A stretch of DNA of 8,365 bases from Thermoplasmata archaeon (GTDB lineage Archaea; Thermoplasmatota; Thermoplasmata; Lutacidiplasmatales; UBA184), in contig JASHYB010000141.1 in assembly GCA_030043255.1 (NCBI GenBank), positions 1-8,365 on the forward strand. The letters run 5' to 3'. Numbering within the stretch: the first letter of the stretch is position 1; the number at the start of each line of letters is the position of its first letter. Of this stretch, positions 1 to 5,369 are shown in pieces. The notes beneath the pieces are model-generated. The model did no database searches. It saw only the letters and a list, made by a program, of their open reading frames with translations, and was not told the origin of the DNA. Made by a program: the position numbers and the translations under genes.

Positions 1-651
1 CGTGTAGGGGTACGGCTCCGGCGGGCCGAACGAGTACGACGTGCTGTTGCCGCTCAGGGTGCCGAACTCGGTCAGGGCCTTCCAGATCGCCCAGCTGCTC
101 GCCGAGCAGTACGGGCACCACGTCGCCCCGAAGAAGTAGAGCACCGGCCGGCCGTCGGAGGTCCACGCGGCGACCGGGACCTTCTCCCAACCGTCCGCCA
201 GCGGGGTCAGCGATGTCGACGGCGGGAGCGAAGGGCACCCCAGGACCACGTTCGCGGCCAGGCCCGTGACCCCGGCGACCCCGAGCCCGATCGCGACGCC
301 CACTGCGATCGCGCCGCCGTAGGCCGAGAGCCAGCGTCCTCCAGGCGGCGCCCGCAGCAGGCCCCAGCCGAGGACCACCGCCGAGGCGAGGAGCGCGAAG
401 AGCAGGTACGGGATCGCCGGGACCCAGATCCCGACCGGCGACGGGTACAGGTAGGCGAGGGCGAACCAGGGAACGAACAGCGCCAGGGCGAAGCCGCCGA
501 CCCCGATGATCCATCGGAAGGTTCGGGCGGGCCTCGGGTCCTTGGCGGGTCCCGGGGGCGACGGCCCCGGTCCTCCGGTCGGGGAGGGTCCCGCTCCCTC
601 GAGCGGAACCGTCCCGGCAGGCCGTACCCCGTCCCGAGGCTCGGACCCCAT
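1..651 (-). CDS. DUF929-type membrane-anchored thioredoxin-like protein, second copy (C-terminus cut by window edge)
   Basis: The frame is open from ATG (complement of 649-651) to the window edge, giving 217 residues and no stop, so the C-terminal half is missing. Residues 1-45 are rich in Pro, Gly and Ala with no recognisable domain. Three hydrophobic segments follow (about 46-68, 76-99 and 110-136), then GCPSLPP (Cys139) and a thioredoxin-like start, LYFFGATWCPYCSASSWAIW, with the redox pair Cys179/Cys182. This resembles the DUF929 family of archaeal thioredoxin-fold proteins. By analogy with its paralogue at 1152-2348, the CPYC domain should face outside the membrane and exchange disulfides with exported proteins or with the adjacent VKOR. 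It starts 7 nt after the VKOR stop, with no clear Shine-Dalgarno, suggesting coupled translation in one operon. It lacks the helix-turn-helix-like N-terminus of the first copy. Family call fairly sure; physiological role inferred. Confidence 0.8.
   Translation of the reverse strand, partial: MGSEPRDGVRPAGTVPLEGAGPSPTGGPGPSPPGPAKDPRPARTFRWIIGVGGFALALFVPWFALAYLYPSPVGIWVPAIPYLLFALLASAVVLGWGLLRAPPGGRWLSAYGGAIAVGVAIGLGVAGVTGLAANVVLGCPSLPPSTSLTPLADGWEKVPVAAWTSDGRPVLYFFGATWCPYCSASSWAIWKALTEFGTLSGNSTSYSFGPPEPYPYT
77..120. repeat. 44-bp perfect direct repeat, copy 1 (active-site segment of the second DUF929 gene)
   Basis: These 44 bases are identical to 1687-1730. They encode the stretch from Trp178 of WCPYC to Ala192 in the partial DUF929 gene. 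Identity stops abruptly on both sides (76 versus 1686, 121 versus 1731). All synonymous codons agree, although the rest of the two genes has diverged at protein and DNA level. Confidence 0.95.
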
Positions 652-658
652 CGTGCGG

Positions 659-1144
659 CTAGCCCGGCTCGGCGTCGGCCGGGGCCACCGGGGGAGGCCC
701 GCCGAGCGCCCGGCGCCGCGTCTTCACCAGCAGCACGAGCGACATGACCCAGACGATGCCGCCGAGCGTCTCGGCGCTGGCGCAGACGACGCACAGCGCG
801 TGGATCTCCGCGAGCTGGACGTAGATGAAGTAGCTGGAGAGGCCGACCGCCGCCGTGGCGAGCAGGGCGAGCAGCGCCGCGTACCGTACCTCCTTGGGGC
901 GGCGCTCGGCCAGGCCGGCGACCACCAACAGCGCGAGGAACCCGCCGATCCCCCAGAGGTAGTCCGGGATCCCGAGGGTCGAGGTCCGGCCGCTGCGGTC
1001 GACCGTGGCGCAGGAGAAGAACTGGTTGATCGAGCAGACGCTGCGGAGCGAGGCGGTGTAGAACTCCGCCGCGGCGAACAGCGCGACCAGGAGACCGAGC
1101 AGGCCGGCGAGGTAGATCGCCCCGCGGACGCTCGAGGTCCTCAC
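659..1144 (-). CDS. VKOR-family membrane disulfide oxidoreductase
   Basis: This 161-residue integral membrane protein belongs to the vitamin K epoxide reductase family, which in prokaryotes passes electrons from thioredoxin-like partners to membrane quinones and so drives disulfide formation outside the cytoplasm. Four hydrophobic helices are visible at about 8-28, 63-79, 86-109 and 116-140. The family's hallmark residues are all present: loop cysteines Cys37 and Cys45 (spacing matches human Cys43/Cys51), Ser51 at the position of human Ser57, and the active-site pair Cys118-V-V-Cys121 near the end of the bundle. GIPDYLWG (58-65) is also typical. The start is GTG (complement of 1142-1144), 7 nt after the stop of the upstream DUF929 gene, and its own stop is 7 nt before the next DUF929 gene. 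Flanking CPYC proteins are the obvious redox partners. No thioredoxin domain is fused to it, unlike many bacterial VKORs. Confidence 0.92.
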   Translation of the reverse strand: MRTSSVRGAIYLAGLLGLLVALFAAAEFYTASLRSVCSINQFFSCATVDRSGRTSTLGIPDYLWGIGGFLALLVVAGLAERRPKEVRYAALLALLATAAVGLSSYFIYVQLAEIHALCVVCASAETLGGIVWVMSLVLLVKTRRRALGGPPPVAPADAEPG

Positions 1145-1151
1145 GGCGTCG

Positions 1152-2348
1152 CTACGAGCCGAGCGAAGCCAGGTCGGCGGTCACGTTCGCCTGCGTGCTC
1201 TTCGACCAGCTGTAGTCGTTGGCCAACGTGCCGACGGTGCTGGAGGTGTAGCCGCTCGCCTTGGCGATGTACGCCATCATCCACCAGGCCTGGCCCTGGA
1301 CGTAGGTCCACGGCTGGCCGCTCTCGCTGGCCACGGAGGTCCTGACCGTGTTCTCGCCGGCGGTGCCGTTCGCGTTGTTCCACGGCGCGAGATTCGCCGG
1401 ATCGACCAGCGTGCCGACGTGGATCACCTGACCGTTGATGACGACGAACGGGATGCCCGAGGCGTAGGCGGTGACGTAGGCCTGCTGGTAGCAGGTCGCC
1501 GTCGCCGGATAGCTGCCGTCGACCCCCGAGGTGTCCTCCGCTACCTGGAAGTTCACCCCCGGACCGTGGCCGTTCTTCGAGGAGACCGACGCGCTGGCCA
1601 GCACCATCTCCGGCGTGCCGGGATAGACGTCCGTGAGGCTGGAATGCGACGTGTAATTGCCCGAGACGGTGCCGTAGCCGTTGAGCGCCTTCCAGATCGC
1701 CCAGCTGCTCGCCGAGCAGTACGGGCACCAGGTGGCGCCGTAGAAGAAGACCACGGGCACGCCGCTGTCCTGCCAGGCGGCGAGCGGGCCGGTCTGCCAG
1801 CCGGAGCCGCCGTTGGTGGACAGGCTGGAGGCGGGCGGCAGGTACGGACAGCCGAACGCCAGCGAGTAGCCGAGCCCGATCCCGCCGGCGACCACGAGCC
1901 CCAGGACGACCCCGCCGATGACGGTGCCCCGGTAGATCGGCGTCCAGCGGCGCCCTTCGGTGTGGCGCCAGAGGGCGTAGATGAGCAGGACGGCGGCCGC
2001 GGCCAGGACGAGCCCGAGGTACGGGACCGCCGGCACCAGGATCCCGACGGGCGACGGCGCGACGAACGCGACCAGGGCCCAGATCCCGACGGTCGGCACC
2101 AGCAGGTAGCCGATCCGCGTCAAGGTCCACTTGCGCTCCGTCTCCTCCTTGCGCGGGCGCTTCGCCGACCCCTCCGTCGGGCCGGTCTGCGCCGCCCGGC
2201 GGCCGGTCCGGTGGTACAGCGCCCGCAGCGCGCGGCCGGGCGCGCCGGCGGAAGCGTCGGCGTGGAAGTCGACCTTCGGGTCCTCCGCGATGTCGGCCCA
2301 GTCCCAGCCCTTGGACCGGAGCTCCTGGACCCGATCCCAGTCGACCAT
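1152..2348 (-). CDS. DUF929-type membrane thioredoxin-like protein with HTH-like cytosolic N-terminus
   Basis: Complete 398-residue protein and first gene of the redox operon. Residues 1-50 form a short helical module (VQELRSKGWDWADIAEDPKV, then GRALRALYHR) that resembles a helix-turn-helix. A basic linker (51-76) follows, then three membrane helices (about 78-97, 102-127, 141-164). The positive loop WRHTEGRRW between helices 2 and 3 and the basic N-terminus put the N-terminus inside and the C-terminal domain outside. Residues 165-398 are the DUF929 thioredoxin-like domain: GCPYLPP (Cys167), YGATWCPYCSASSWAIW with redox Cys208/Cys211, Cys286, and GIPFVVINGQVI, whose Pro300 looks like the thioredoxin cis-proline. 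The likely role is disulfide exchange in exported proteins, reoxidised by the VKOR encoded 7 nt downstream. ATG at 2348 is the first start and includes the entire N-terminal module. An A-rich run lies 24-27 nt upstream, so the transcript may be leaderless. Confidence 0.82.
   Translation of the reverse strand: MVDWDRVQELRSKGWDWADIAEDPKVDFHADASAGAPGRALRALYHRTGRRAAQTGPTEGSAKRPRKEETERKWTLTRIGYLLVPTVGIWALVAFVAPSPVGILVPAVPYLGLVLAAAAVLLIYALWRHTEGRRWTPIYRGTVIGGVVLGLVVAGGIGLGYSLAFGCPYLPPASSLSTNGGSGWQTGPLAAWQDSGVPVVFFYGATWCPYCSASSWAIWKALNGYGTVSGNYTSHSSLTDVYPGTPEMVLASASVSSKNGHGPGVNFQVAEDTSGVDGSYPATATCYQQAYVTAYASGIPFVVINGQVIHVGTLVDPANLAPWNNANGTAGENTVRTSVASESGQPWTYVQGQAWWMMAYIAKASGYTSSTVGTLANDYSWSKSTQANVTADLASLGS
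1687..1730. repeat. 44-bp perfect direct repeat, copy 2 (active-site segment of the first DUF929 gene)
   Basis: Second copy of the repeat at 77-120, in the same orientation 1610 bp away, covering Trp207 of WCPYC to Ala221 in the complete DUF929 gene. It is part of the coding sequence, not a mobile element. Confidence 0.95.
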
Positions 2349-2370
2349 CGCCCGTACGTAGGGAGCACCC

Positions 2371-2376
2371 CTTTTC
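2371..2376 (-). promoter_or_regulatory. Weak TATA-like A-rich run ahead of the redox operon
   Basis: On the minus strand the sequence GGGGAAAAGGGG places AAAA at 24-27 nt before the ATG at 2348. That is the spacing of an archaeal TATA box from the start site of a leaderless transcript. The motif itself is a poor TATA match, so this is a tentative call resting on position and on the AT contrast with its surroundings. Confidence 0.3.
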
Positions 2377-2389
2377 CCCTTTCGCCCCC

Positions 2390-2404
2390 CGGACCCGGGG
2401 TCCG
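2390..2404. promoter_or_regulatory. Dyad between divergent promoters, possible operator
   Basis: CGGACC-CGG-GGTCCG is a perfect 6-bp inverted repeat around three bases, lying between the redox operon start (2348) and the tRNase Z promoter. It could bind a dimeric regulator of either side. Short GC dyads arise often by chance at this base composition, so confidence is low. Confidence 0.25.
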
Positions 2405-2419
2405 AGCGGCTCGGCCCCG

Positions 2420-2458
2420 CCGAGGGCCGGCGGCCTCGGGTTTTAAGGGGCCGGCCCC
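2420..2458. promoter_or_regulatory. Two dyads bracketing the tRNase Z TATA-like box
   Basis: CCGAGG (2420-2425) and CCTCGG (2434-2439) form an inverted repeat with an 8-base spacer that ends right before the TATA-like box. GGGGCCGGCCCC (2447-2458) is a perfect 12-bp palindrome starting right after it. Sites in these positions could block TBP/TFB or RNA polymerase, but no regulator is known here and the base composition favours chance palindromes. Confidence 0.25.
2441..2446 (+). promoter_or_regulatory. TATA-like box for tRNase Z-hutI transcript
   Basis: TTTTAA stands in an otherwise almost pure G+C spacer. Its centre is about 27 nt upstream of the ATG at 2471, the usual distance from archaeal TATA box to transcription start, which predicts a leaderless or nearly leaderless mRNA starting at the tRNase Z ATG. 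This also argues against the in-frame GTG at 2459 as the start. Confidence 0.5.
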
Positions 2459-2470
2459 GTGCGGGGCGGG

Positions 2471-3373
2471 ATGCGCCTCACCTTCCTCGGCACCGCCGGT
2501 TCCTGGCCGACGAAGGAGCGTTCGGCGAGCGCGATCGCGCTGGACGTCGAGCGGGAGCTGGTCCTCTTCGACTGCGGCGAGGGGACCCAGCGGCAGTTCT
2601 TCCAGTCGAGCGCCTCGTTCATGCGGGTCCGCCGGATCTTCCTGACCCACTTCCACGGCGACCACTTCCTCGGGCTGCCCGGGCTGATCCAGAGCATGTG
2701 CCTCAACCACCGGGAGGAGCCGCTCGACATCTACGGCCCGCCGGACGCGCAGGAGATGGTCGGGCGGGCGCTGCGGCTCGGCTACTTCCAGCTGCGGTTC
2801 CCGGTCGAGGTCCACGCGCTCGATGCCGGCACGACGGTCGAGCTGGACGGCTACCGGGTGAGCACCGCCGCGGCCGAGCACCCGGTGCCGGCGCTGGCCT
2901 ACCGCCTGGAGGAGGTCGGCAAGCGCGGCCGCTTCGACGGCGCCAAGGCCCGGGAGCTGGGGATCCACGGGAGCGATTTCGCCCGGCTGGAGGCCGGCGA
3001 GCCGGTCCGGGTCGGCGAGCGCGTCGTCCGGCCCGAGGAGGTGATCGGCCCCCCGCGGCCCGGCCGCTCGGTGGTCTACTCCGGCGACAGCGCCCCGGCC
3101 GCGAGCGTCCGCCGCCTCGCCGAGAAGGCGACCGTCCTCATCCACGAGGCGACCGCGGCGACCGAGCTGGAGAAGGAGGCCAACGAGTGGGGCCACTCCT
3201 CCGCCCGGCAGGCCGCCGAGTGCGCCCGCACCGCCGAGGTCGGCGCGCTGTTCCTCACGCACTTCTCGGCGCGGTACAAGGAGCTCGAGCCGCTCGAGCA
3301 GGAGGCCCGCCTCCTGTTCCCGGGCTCGGTCGCCGCGCGGGACCTGCTGGACCACCTGATCCGCCAGCCGTGA
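2471..3373 (+). CDS. rnz: Ribonuclease Z (tRNA 3'-end processing endonuclease)
   Basis: A 300-residue metallo-beta-lactamase-fold nuclease, the normal short-form tRNase Z length, that cuts the 3' trailer from pre-tRNA before CCA addition. Visible motifs in order: FLGTAGSWPT (5-14), DCGEGTQRQ (34-42), the zinc-binding LTHFHGDHFLG (His60, His62, Asp64, His65), His137 in AEHPVPALAYR, VVYSGDSAP with the bridging Asp206, HEATA (225-229), EANEWGHSSARQAAE (236-250) and LTHFSARY with His264. All metal ligands are intact. YSGDS replaces the commoner YSGDT. I chose ATG 2471 over the in-frame GTG at 2459 because the protein then begins MRLTFLGT, as family members do, and because the TATA-like box at 2441 suits a leaderless start there. 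hutI follows after a single base, so the two are probably cotranscribed. Confidence 0.94.
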   Translation: MRLTFLGTAGSWPTKERSASAIALDVERELVLFDCGEGTQRQFFQSSASFMRVRRIFLTHFHGDHFLGLPGLIQSMCLNHREEPLDIYGPPDAQEMVGRALRLGYFQLRFPVEVHALDAGTTVELDGYRVSTAAAEHPVPALAYRLEEVGKRGRFDGAKARELGIHGSDFARLEAGEPVRVGERVVRPEEVIGPPRPGRSVVYSGDSAPAASVRRLAEKATVLIHEATAATELEKEANEWGHSSARQAAECARTAEVGALFLTHFSARYKELEPLEQEARLLFPGSVAARDLLDHLIRQP

Positions 3374-3374
3374 A

Positions 3375-4628
3375 ATGATCCGGGCAGAGCGCGTCGTCGT
3401 CGGCCTGTCGGAGGCGGCGACGCTAGCGGTCGGGCCGGTCCCGCGGGTCGGCGCGGCGATGCGGGAGCTCGGGGTCGTCGACGCCGCGGCCCTCGCCATC
3501 GACCGGGGACGGTTCGTCTGGGTCGGTCCGGAGCGCCGCCTCCACAAGGAGGTCCGTCTGCGCCCGGGCGGCCGGACGATCGACGGGGACGGCGGCACGG
3601 CCGTCCCGGGGTTCGTGGACGCCCACACCCACGTGCTGTTCGCCGGCGAGCGGTCGGGCGAGCTCGCCTGGAAGGCGGAAGGGGCCAGCTACGGCGAGAT
3701 CGCCCGCCGCGGCGGCGGGCTCTTTGCGACCGTCCGCGCGACGCGTGCCGCGAGCGACGCGACGCTCCTGACGGAGACCGCGGCGCGGCTACGGCGGATG
3801 GCCGCCGCCGGCACCACCTCGGTCGAGGTGAAAAGCGGCTACGCCCTGACGCACGACGGCGAGCTCCGCCTCCTCCGCCTGATCCCCCGCCTGGCGCGCC
3901 GCTCCGGCCTCCGCCTCGTGCCGACGTACCTCGGCGCGCACGCCGTGGCGCCGGAGTACGCTGCTCGCCCGGACGCCTACGTCAGCTCGATCGTCCGCCG
4001 GAGCCTGCCGGCGGTCGCGCAAGGGCGGTGGGCAAGGTTCTGCGACGTATTCTGCGAGCCCGGCTTCTTCTCGGTCCCCCAGGCCGAGCGCATCCTGCGG
4101 GCGGCGCAGGCGCTCGGCCTCGGGCTGAAGCTCCACGCCGACGAGTTCGTCGCCTCGGGCGGGGCCCGGCTCGCCGCGCGGCTGGGGGCCCGGTCCGCCG
4201 ACCACCTGCTCGCGAGCCCGCCCGCCGACCGCCGCCGCCTCGCGCGGGCCGGCGTGAGCGCCGTCCTGCTCCCGCTGACGGCCCTCGCCTCCTCGGCGTC
4301 GCGCCGCAGTCCGGCCCGGGAGCTCGTCGACGCGGGGGCCCCGGTCGCGCTCGGGACCGACTGCTCGCCGAACAGCTGGGTCGAGGAGATGCCGACGGTC
4401 CTCGCGGCGGCGGTCCACGCCGGCCGGCTCACGCCGGCGGAGGCGCTGACGGCGGCGACCGTCAACGCGGCGCACGCGATCGGCCTCGAGAGCGCCGGCA
4501 CGATCGAGGTCGGCCGCCCCGCCGACCTCGCGGTCCTGCCGGTGCCGTCGGCGTCGGCGCTCGGCTACCGGTTCCACCTGCGACCGACCGTCGTTTTACG
4601 AGAGGGAAAACCGGTTTCTCCGCCGTAA
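3375..4628 (+). CDS. hutI: Imidazolonepropionase (histidine degradation)
   Basis: A 417-residue cytosolic amidohydrolase that hydrolyses 4-imidazolone-5-propanoate to N-formimino-L-glutamate, the third step of histidine breakdown (EC 3.5.2.7). Diagnostic blocks: VPGFVDAHTHVLFAGERSGE with metal ligands His84 and His86, GGGLFATVRATR (113-124), GTTSVEVKSGYAL (146-158), TYLGAHAVAPEY (184-195), DVFCEPGFFS (224-233), LKLHADEF with His254 and Glu257, SADHLL with His277, and GTDCSPNSW with Asp329. The C-terminal GTIEVGRPADLAVL is the usual amidohydrolase ending. Length and motif order are normal and nothing appears missing. ATG 3375 lies 1 nt past the tRNase Z stop, and the N-terminus aligns with the family. 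No hutH, hutU or formiminoglutamate enzyme is in view, so the rest of the pathway must lie elsewhere if it is present. Other amidohydrolases share the fold, but this block set is specific to HutI. Confidence 0.93.
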   Translation: MIRAERVVVGLSEAATLAVGPVPRVGAAMRELGVVDAAALAIDRGRFVWVGPERRLHKEVRLRPGGRTIDGDGGTAVPGFVDAHTHVLFAGERSGELAWKAEGASYGEIARRGGGLFATVRATRAASDATLLTETAARLRRMAAAGTTSVEVKSGYALTHDGELRLLRLIPRLARRSGLRLVPTYLGAHAVAPEYAARPDAYVSSIVRRSLPAVAQGRWARFCDVFCEPGFFSVPQAERILRAAQALGLGLKLHADEFVASGGARLAARLGARSADHLLASPPADRRRLARAGVSAVLLPLTALASSASRRSPARELVDAGAPVALGTDCSPNSWVEEMPTVLAAAVHAGRLTPAEALTAATVNAAHAIGLESAGTIEVGRPADLAVLPVPSASALGYRFHLRPTVVLREGKPVSPP

Positions 4629-4641
4629 CTCCGTCAGTACG

Positions 4642-4677
4642 TTCAAATACCGGGGCTTTCCTCCCGCCGGTCGAGGA
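4642..4677 (+). promoter_or_regulatory. Promoter (TATA-like box) and ribosome site of the small repeat protein
   Basis: TTCAAATA (4642-4649) is an AT-rich island in the 54-nt spacer after hutI, about 34-41 nt before the ATG at 4683. Transcription would start near 4670-4673, leaving a short leader. GAGGA (4673-4677), 5 nt before the ATG, is a good Shine-Dalgarno match. The gene therefore seems to be transcribed separately from hutI. Confidence 0.5.
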
Positions 4678-4682
4678 CAGCC

Positions 4683-4898
4683 ATGGCGGAGCGCGTAGGC
4701 AAGGAGCAGGTCAAGCGAGAGAAGGGTTACCTGTACTATCTCGGCAAGGACGGGTACCTGTGGAAGACCCCGACGAAGCTCAACAAGTCGGGCAAGAAGG
4801 CGCGCGTCGGGACCGAGAAGATCTCCCGCGCGGACGGCTACATGTACTTCCTCGACAAGAAGGGCTTCATCTCGCGCGCGCGGATGAAGAACGCCTGA
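4683..4898 (+). CDS. Small basic protein of two 37-residue repeats, function unknown
   Basis: A 71-residue, Lys/Arg-rich protein with no signal peptide or membrane segment, so probably cytosolic. It is an internal duplication. Residues 5-32 and 42-69 align at an offset of 37 without gaps: V5/V42, G6/G43, E8/E45, R12/R49, G15/G52, Y16/Y53, Y18/Y55, L20/L57, K22/K59, G24/G61, Y25/F62, K32/K69. Each unit contains GY(L/M)Y(Y/F)L(G/D)K(D/K)G(Y/F), alternating aromatic residues as in a beta-hairpin, with basic residues at the ends. I recall similar conserved hypothetical proteins in other prokaryotes but know no function. Nucleic-acid binding would fit the basic, aromatic-rich strands, but that is speculation. 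The clear repeat, start, ribosome site and promoter make it a real gene. Confidence 0.85.
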   Translation: MAERVGKEQVKREKGYLYYLGKDGYLWKTPTKLNKSGKKARVGTEKISRADGYMYFLDKKGFISRARMKNA

Positions 4899-4901
4899 GG
4901 G

Positions 4902-4938
4902 CGCCTCTCGAGGCGACTTCGGACGGGACCTCGGTCCC
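4902..4938 (+). other. Two consecutive short hairpins after the small repeat gene
   Basis: CGCCT-CTCG-AGGCG (4902-4906 with 4911-4915) begins 3 nt after the stop at 4898. GGGAC-CTCG-GTCCC (4925-4929 with 4934-4938) follows. Both are 5-bp GC stems capped by the same CTCG loop. There is no T-tract, so a classic terminator is not evident. They could protect the 3' end of the mRNA or act as a processing or termination signal. Confidence 0.35.
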
Positions 4939-4993
4939 CCCGTCTCGGCGAGCGTCGTCGGACGAACCCCTTCCGTTCCTCCTCGTTCCGATC

Positions 4994-4998
4994 GGGAG
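4994..4998 (+). promoter_or_regulatory. Shine-Dalgarno site of the zinc-ribbon gene
   Basis: GGGAG lies 6 nt before the ATG at 5005. It supports that ATG as a real start. I see no clear TATA-like box in 4899-5004, so this gene may be read from the promoter at 4642. Confidence 0.5.
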
Positions 4999-5004
4999 TC
5001 CCGC

Positions 5005-5172
5005 ATGACCTGCCGCAACGACACGGGCGATCCCCGTCGCTGCGAACGCTGCGGTGCCTTTCTCTGGGTCGCCGAGGAAGGGCTGTTCTGCGGGGACTGC
5101 GGCGTCCTGATGCCCTGCACGATGCGCCTGCTCCCGCCGCCGGCGGCAAAGCCGGTCCCCGGCCGTCGCTGA
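5005..5172 (+). CDS. Small zinc-ribbon protein, function unknown
   Basis: A 55-residue open frame from ATG to TGA. It contains a compact zinc ribbon: Cys13-E-R-Cys16-G, a 12-residue strand-rich linker, then Cys29-G-D-Cys32-G. Extra cysteines are at 3 and 38, and the tail is rich in Pro and basic residues (43-55). Two CxxCG knuckles in this arrangement usually bind one zinc and mediate contacts with nucleic acid or protein. A Shine-Dalgarno site sits 6 nt upstream. It lies 106 nt after the small repeat gene on the same strand and 321 nt before nrdJ. The NrdJ C-terminus has its own, differently spaced Cys cluster, so a partnership with NrdJ is possible but unsupported. Evidence that this is a gene rests on the cysteine pattern and ribosome site. 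Confidence 0.7.
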   Translation: MTCRNDTGDPRRCERCGAFLWVAEEGLFCGDCGVLMPCTMRLLPPPAAKPVPGRR

Positions 5173-5206
5173 CGGCGGCGCGAACGCCGGGCGCGACGGC
5201 CGAGAG

Positions 5207-5230
5207 CGTTCCTCACCTTCCTCCGGAACG
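5207..5230 (+). terminator. Possible hairpin terminator after the zinc-ribbon gene
   Basis: CGTTCC (5207-5212) pairs perfectly with GGAACG (5225-5230) around a 12-base pyrimidine-rich loop, 34 nt after the zinc-ribbon stop. Only ATTGT follows it, not a T-tract, so it is a weak terminator candidate. Confidence 0.25.
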
Positions 5231-5289
5231 ATTGTGGCGCCTCGCGACGCGCGACGGCCACCGCGGAGCGGCGCTTCGGACCGAGGCCA

Positions 5290-5297
5290 GATATACC
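5290..5297 (+). promoter_or_regulatory. TATA-like box, probably for nrdJ
   Basis: GATATACC, within CCAGATATACCGG, is the best TATA match in the 321-base spacer. Read rightwards it would start transcription near 5318-5322 and give nrdJ a leader of about 175 nt. TATA boxes are nearly symmetric, so leftward use cannot be excluded, but no leftward gene is present. Confidence 0.4.
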
Positions 5298-5369
5298 GGG
5301 TCGTGGTAGGGCCGCCCCGGAGGGTTTTCGTCGTGCTCTGTCCCCAGCTTACCCCGCCGTTGGCGCTCG

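Noticed and set aside
506..1345. Plus-strand open frame opposite the VKOR gene
   Set aside because: The minus-strand VKOR has all catalytic cysteines and four membrane helices, whereas this frame is low-complexity.
2459..2470. GTG start for tRNase Z, adding four residues
   Set aside because: ATG 2471 gives the family-typical MRLTFLGT start and fits the TATA spacing, whereas the GTG overlaps the end of the GC palindrome region.
1419..2645. Plus-strand open frame of 408 codons across the DUF929 gene and the tRNase Z start
   Set aside because: It crosses two genes with clear motifs and the promoter region between them, and its translation is Arg/Gly/Pro/Asp-rich without any family signature.
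2120..3628. Minus-strand open frame of 502 codons opposite tRNase Z and the start of hutI
   Set aside because: It is a composition-driven shadow of genes with intact catalytic motifs and has no domain of its own.
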